The notes under the pieces are model-generated. The model saw only the letters and a list, made by a program, of their open reading frames with translations, searched no databases and had not been told where the DNA came from. A stretch of 64,000 nt of DNA from Roseibium polysiphoniae (GTDB lineage Bacteria > Pseudomonadota > Alphaproteobacteria > Rhizobiales > Stappiaceae): positions 434,001 through 498,000 of the forward strand of contig NZ_JACYXJ010000003.1 in the NCBI RefSeq assembly GCF_014842925.1. The letters are read 5' to 3'. Shown here piece after piece: positions 60,906 through 64,000 of this stretch; position 1 is the stretch's first letter, and each line of letters starts with the position of its first letter. The position numbers and the translations under genes are program-made.

Positions 60906-61976
60906 ATGTCTGACCTAACCCAGGGCCCGAATGCCGGTGCTCTTGTACAGGCTTATCGGCTTCGATCGGGCCGTCGGCTTCTTCTCGTTCTGGGCGCGAT
61001 TGCGTGCCTGGCAGCCCTGGTGATCTTCGATATCATCACGGGCCCTGCGAACCTGAGCTTCGGCCGCGCCCTTCAGGTGATCCTGGACCCGTCCATTGCG
61101 ACGCCCAAGGAGGACGTCATCATCTGGAAGCTGCGCCTGCCGGTGGCTCTGATGGCGGTTCTGGTTGGCGCGATGCTCGGCGTGGCGGGTGCCGAGATGC
61201 AGACGATCCTCAACAATCCGCTCGCCGATCCCTTCACGCTAGGGCTTTCGTCGGCTGCAAGCTTTGGAGCTGCGCTTGCAATCGTGCTGGGCTGGTCGGT
61301 CGTTCCAGGTGTCGGCGGTTTGTTCGTGACCATGAACGCTTTCGTCTTTGCGCTGGGCACCTCCTGCGCGCTGTTTCTCTTCACGCGTTTGCGCGGTGTA
61401 TCGCCTGAAGCGATGATCCTGGTCGGCATCGCCATGCTGTTCACCTTCAACGCGCTGCTTGCGTTTCTGCAATATGGCGCCTCCGAGATGCAACTGGCGC
61501 AGTTGATTTTCTGGCAGCTCGGGTCGCTCTCTCGCGCCACCTGGGAAAAGGTTGCTATCTGCGCCGGGGTGCTCGGCGTCATCCTGCCCTGGTTCCTGCA
61601 TCAGTCCTGGGCGTTGACTGCCCTGCGCATGGGCGAAGACAAGGCGGCGGCACTTGGCGTGAACGTCGGCCTTCTGCGGCTGACCGTGCTCGGGGGGGTC
61701 TCACTGCTTGCGGCCGTTGCCGTATCATTTGTCGGCGCAATCGCCTTTGTCGGATTGGTCGGGCCTCACATTGCCCGTATGATTGTCGGCGAAGATCAGC
61801 GCGGATTTCTGCCGCTTTCAGCCCTGTGTGGCGCGCTGATCCTGTCGGGAACGTCCATCGCTTCAAAGGCGATTACCCCCGGGATCGTCTATCCGATCGG
61901 CATGATCACGTCCCTCATCGGCATTCCGTTTTTCATCCTGCTTATCCTTGGACAGCGCAAGAGGCACTGGCAATGA
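60906..61976 (+). CDS. FecCD-family ABC permease
   Basis: A 356-residue inner-membrane permease of the iron-siderophore/cobalamin class with about nine or ten helices. LRLPVALMAVLVGAMLGVAGAEMQTILNNPLADPFTLGLSSAASFGA and AFVGLVGPHIARMIVGEDQR are FecCD signatures. Start at the ATG at 60906 (MSDLTQGP); a longer frame from 60864 is less likely. Its stop overlaps the next start by 4 bases. Confidence 0.94.
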   Translation: MSDLTQGPNAGALVQAYRLRSGRRLLLVLGAIACLAALVIFDIITGPANLSFGRALQVILDPSIATPKEDVIIWKLRLPVALMAVLVGAMLGVAGAEMQTILNNPLADPFTLGLSSAASFGAALAIVLGWSVVPGVGGLFVTMNAFVFALGTSCALFLFTRLRGVSPEAMILVGIAMLFTFNALLAFLQYGASEMQLAQLIFWQLGSLSRATWEKVAICAGVLGVILPWFLHQSWALTALRMGEDKAAALGVNVGLLRLTVLGGVSLLAAVAVSFVGAIAFVGLVGPHIARMIVGEDQRGFLPLSALCGALILSGTSIASKAITPGIVYPIGMITSLIGIPFFILLILGQRKRHWQ

Positions 61977-62746
61977 CCGGCTTGAGCGCACAGGGTCTCT
62001 GCTTTTCCTACGGTCGGCGTCAGGTCCTGTCGGACGTGAGTTTTGACCCGCTCGAACGCGGCAAGCTCACGGTCCTGATCGGACCGAATGCGGCGGGCAA
62101 GTCGACGTTGTTCCGTCTGATCGCGGGCTTGCTCGCACCTTCTGCCGGCAAGGTTCATATCGCCGATACCGACCTGGCACGTCTATCGACCCGTGAGCGG
62201 CTGAAGAAGGTTTGCTTCATGCCGCAATTCTTCACGGCCAATGCGGCTTTGACGGTCTTCGACGTGATGATGATGGCGCACAAGCAGCTCAAGGGCTGGC
62301 GTGTGTCCGAAGATGACATGTTCGCCGTCGGCCAGGCGCTGGAAGACGCGGGCATTGGCCATTTGGCAGAGGCCTATGTCAGCGAATTGTCCGGAGGGCA
62401 ATCGCAGATGGTCTCGGTCGCCCAGGCCCTCATCCGCAAGTCAGACGTCTATCTGTTCGATGAACCGACGTCTGCCCTCGATCTGCGCCATCAGCTCGAT
62501 GTTCTGACCCAGATCAAGACTGCGGTTGCCGGACGGCAGGCTGTTGGCATGGTCGCTCTCCATGATCTGAACCTGGCGGCCCGCTACGCCGATAATCTGA
62601 TCCTTCTGGGGGAAGGGCGCATCCTTGCCCAAGGGAGCCCGGAAGAGGTTTTGCGCTCGCCCGCCATTTCCAACACCTATGGCGTGGAGATCGAGATCAC
62701 CACCGGTCCACGGGAGAACCTTCTTGTCCATGCTTACACGTCGTAA
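61973..62746 (+). CDS. iron-type ABC transporter ATP-binding protein
   Basis: A 257-residue ATPase of the FepC/BtuD class: Walker [10 protein letters not shown], signature [16 protein letters not shown], Walker [17 protein letters not shown] and switch [16 protein letters not shown]. The start at 61973 overlaps the permease stop (ATGA). The frame is open further upstream but inside the permease gene. Its last 17 bases overlap the start of the broken pseudoazurin gene. Confidence 0.95.
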   Translation: MTGLSAQGLCFSYGRRQVLSDVSFDPLERGKLTVLIGPNAAGKSTLFRLIAGLLAPSAGKVHIADTDLARLSTRERLKKVCFMPQFFTANAALTVFDVMMMAHKQLKGWRVSEDDMFAVGQALEDAGIGHLAEAYVSELSGGQSQMVSVAQALIRKSDVYLFDEPTSALDLRHQLDVLTQIKTAVAGRQAVGMVALHDLNLAARYADNLILLGEGRILAQGSPEEVLRSPAISNTYGVEIEITTGPRENLLVHAYTS

Positions 62747-63206
62747 CTTCATTCTCTCCATGGGCGTTCTGGCTGGGAGCTCGGCGGCCGCTGCTTGCCC
62801 GCTTCCTGCAATGGACGGCGGTGAGCACGCGGTATTGATGCTGAATGCCAATTGCGGGGACAGCCAGACACCGAATGTGTTCGAGCCCGCAATCCTGCAC
62901 GTCAACGTCGGTGACAGCGTGACCTTTGTTCCAACGGACGAGGGGCACAATTCCGCGTCCAAGCGCGGCATGATCCCCGACGGCGCCAGTCCCTAGAACG
63001 GTGCGCTCGATGAACGGCTGCGGGTTACATTCGACGTGCCGGGGATCTACGGTCACATCTGCCTTCCCCACTATGAGTGGGGCATGGTTGGTCTGATCGT
63101 TGTGGGCAACGACCTGTCCAACCTGAAGGCCGTCAAGAAGATCCGACACCCGGGGTCCGCCCGAAAGACCTTCAGGGCGCTGCTGAAAGAACTTGAAGCC
63201 GCATAA
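62730..63206 (+). pseudogene. pseudoazurin-like blue copper protein interrupted by an amber codon
   Basis: A 158-codon frame with one internal TAG at 62994-62996. The first half has a twin-arginine-like leader ([11 protein letters not shown]), then the cupredoxin N terminus (LNVNVGDSV-like [19 protein letters not shown]) with the first copper ligand histidine. After the TAG the same frame continues with VTFDVPGIYGHICLPHYEWGMVGLIVVG, giving ligands Cys, His and Met at the pseudoazurin spacing C-x2-H-x4-M, and ends at TAA. Everything except the one codon looks functional. A read-through, a recent mutation or a sequence error are all possible. Confidence 0.8.
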
Positions 63207-63323
63207 GGTTTGGTGTGCCCTACATACATCTGCGCCTGCGCTCTGCCCGATGGCGGCCAATGAATGATTGGTCCTGGAAATGATGTAGTCTGGCTGTCCG
63301 TCGACGCACAACTGGAGCGCAGG

Positions 63324-64000
63324 GTGTCCCGATTTCTGAAAATTCTGTTTCACATCTGTTTTGTGTTGATCGTGTTGGGGGGCGTGGCCTGGACTGTTAC
63401 GGCTCTGCGGTTTCACCTTGAAGGGGTGGCCCTATGGGCGGCACTCGCAGCGCTGGCGGTCGCAGTCCTTGGAACCGTTTGGCTGAGGTTCCGCTCCCGT
63501 CGTCTGTCCTGGCTGGCGTTCGTTGCGTCAGGCCTCATCGTTGCAGGCTGGTATCAAACCATTACGCCTCAACAGGACCGGGACTGGGCCATGGATGTCT
63601 CGCGCGGCGTAAAGGCCCGGGTGGCAGGAGATCAGGTGACGCTCTCCGATATCAGGGATTTCAACTGGATCTCCGCGCAGGATGCGGATCCACGCTGGAC
63701 CACTCAAAGCTTCGATCTGTCGAAGCTCGAAACCGTCGACATGATCACGTCAGTCTGGGACAGCCCGGATATCGCCCATCTCCTTGTCAGCTTCGGCTTT
63801 TCAGGCGGCGACCACATCGTGTTTTCCGCTGAGATCCGCCGTGAGGCCAATGAGAGCTTCAACGAGATTGGCGGTTTTTTTCGTCAATTCGAACTGGTGC
63901 TGATCGGTGCGACGGAACGGGATATCGTCAAACTGCGAACCAATTATCGCGGGGAGGACGTCAGCGTCTACCCGGTCGAGCTTTCACCTGAACAACGCCG
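63324..64000 (+). CDS. DUF4105 membrane protein (3' partial)
   Basis: Reading frame open to the right edge (225 codons). Start at GTG 63324 with GGAG 6 bases upstream. Three N-terminal hydrophobic helices (about 5-25, 34-52, 60-77) are followed by a periplasmic domain with DWAMDVSRGVKARVAGDQVTL and TTQSFDLSKLETVDMITSVW, then DSPDIAHLLVSFGFSGGDHIVFSAEIR. This matches DUF4105 (Lnb N-terminal periplasmic domain), some members of which are linked to lipoprotein N-acylation. The gene is unrelated by strand spacing (117 bases) to the copper protein remnant. Confidence 0.8.
   Translation, partial: MSRFLKILFHICFVLIVLGGVAWTVTALRFHLEGVALWAALAALAVAVLGTVWLRFRSRRLSWLAFVASGLIVAGWYQTITPQQDRDWAMDVSRGVKARVAGDQVTLSDIRDFNWISAQDADPRWTTQSFDLSKLETVDMITSVWDSPDIAHLLVSFGFSGGDHIVFSAEIRREANESFNEIGGFFRQFELVLIGATERDIVKLRTNYRGEDVSVYPVELSPEQR

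Noticed and set aside
1..64000. tRNA, rRNA, insertion sequences, prophage or integrase genes
   Set aside because: None could be recognised; gene content and base composition look like ordinary chromosome.

Overview
The window is GC-rich alphaproteobacterial DNA carrying most of a flagellar regulon. The best guess is a member of the Hyphomicrobiales close to Stappiaceae (Roseibium/Labrenzia/Stappia type). Reasons: a Growth Pole Ring-like giant polarity protein (a Hyphomicrobiales trait), a DUF930 protein, a RirA-type iron operator, FlaF/FlbT flagellin regulators, FliX, MotE and CckA. The taxonomy is inferred from gene content; no rRNA or tRNA gene is visible.

Layout. 1-4186 (+): lipid ABC transporter of the Mla/MCE type (permease cut by the left edge, ATPase, long MCE protein, auxiliary lipoprotein). 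4233-11561 (-): EamA exporter, TonB-like DUF930 protein, 1783-residue Growth Pole Ring homologue. 11835-16067: small conserved protein, Hpt protein, 2Fe-2S ferredoxin, MFS transporter divergent from an AraC regulator, UspA. 16146-22047 (-): MoxR ATPase, secreted unknown, SixA-like phosphatase, YcjX, YcjF-like and vWA protein, probably one transcription unit. 22347-27202 (+): flgE-flgK-flgL. 27301-34137 (-): four flagellin genes followed by flbT-flaF. 34479-37069 (-): flaG-like gene, then flgI-flgJ-flgN. 37361-38361 (+): fliX and dksA. 38599-41885 (-): flgF-flgG-flgA-flgH. 42166-49650 (+): fliL-fliM-DUF6468-motE and a 1437-residue AMIN/TPR-like envelope protein. 49786-53088 (-): DUF2336 protein, fliP, fliO. 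53479-56930 (+): flgB-flgC-fliE-fliQ-fliR-flhB. 57015-59564 (+): cckA. 59692-62746 (+): iron-type ABC uptake operon, followed by a pseudoazurin gene broken by one amber codon and the start of a DUF4105 membrane protein that runs off the right edge.

How it fits together. The noncoding DNA suggests a Caulobacter-style flagellar hierarchy. TTAA-N7-TTAA CtrA boxes lie before flgB and a flagellin gene, and a degenerate tandem version lies before fliL; the kinase gene cckA follows flhB. Sigma-54 -24/-12 elements lie before flgE, flgF and flgI (late rod, hook and ring genes), alongside fliX, whose product acts with the sigma-54 activator FlbD in Caulobacter. GGCAA/TTGCC palindromes, candidate FlbD operators, lie at flgB, in the flgI leader and before fliX. 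Flagellin output is probably also set after transcription: flbT and flaF lie behind the flagellins, and two flagellin leaders have hairpins holding the Shine-Dalgarno sequence. The genes fliF, fliG, fliN, fliI, flhA, flbD, ctrA and rpoN are not in the window.
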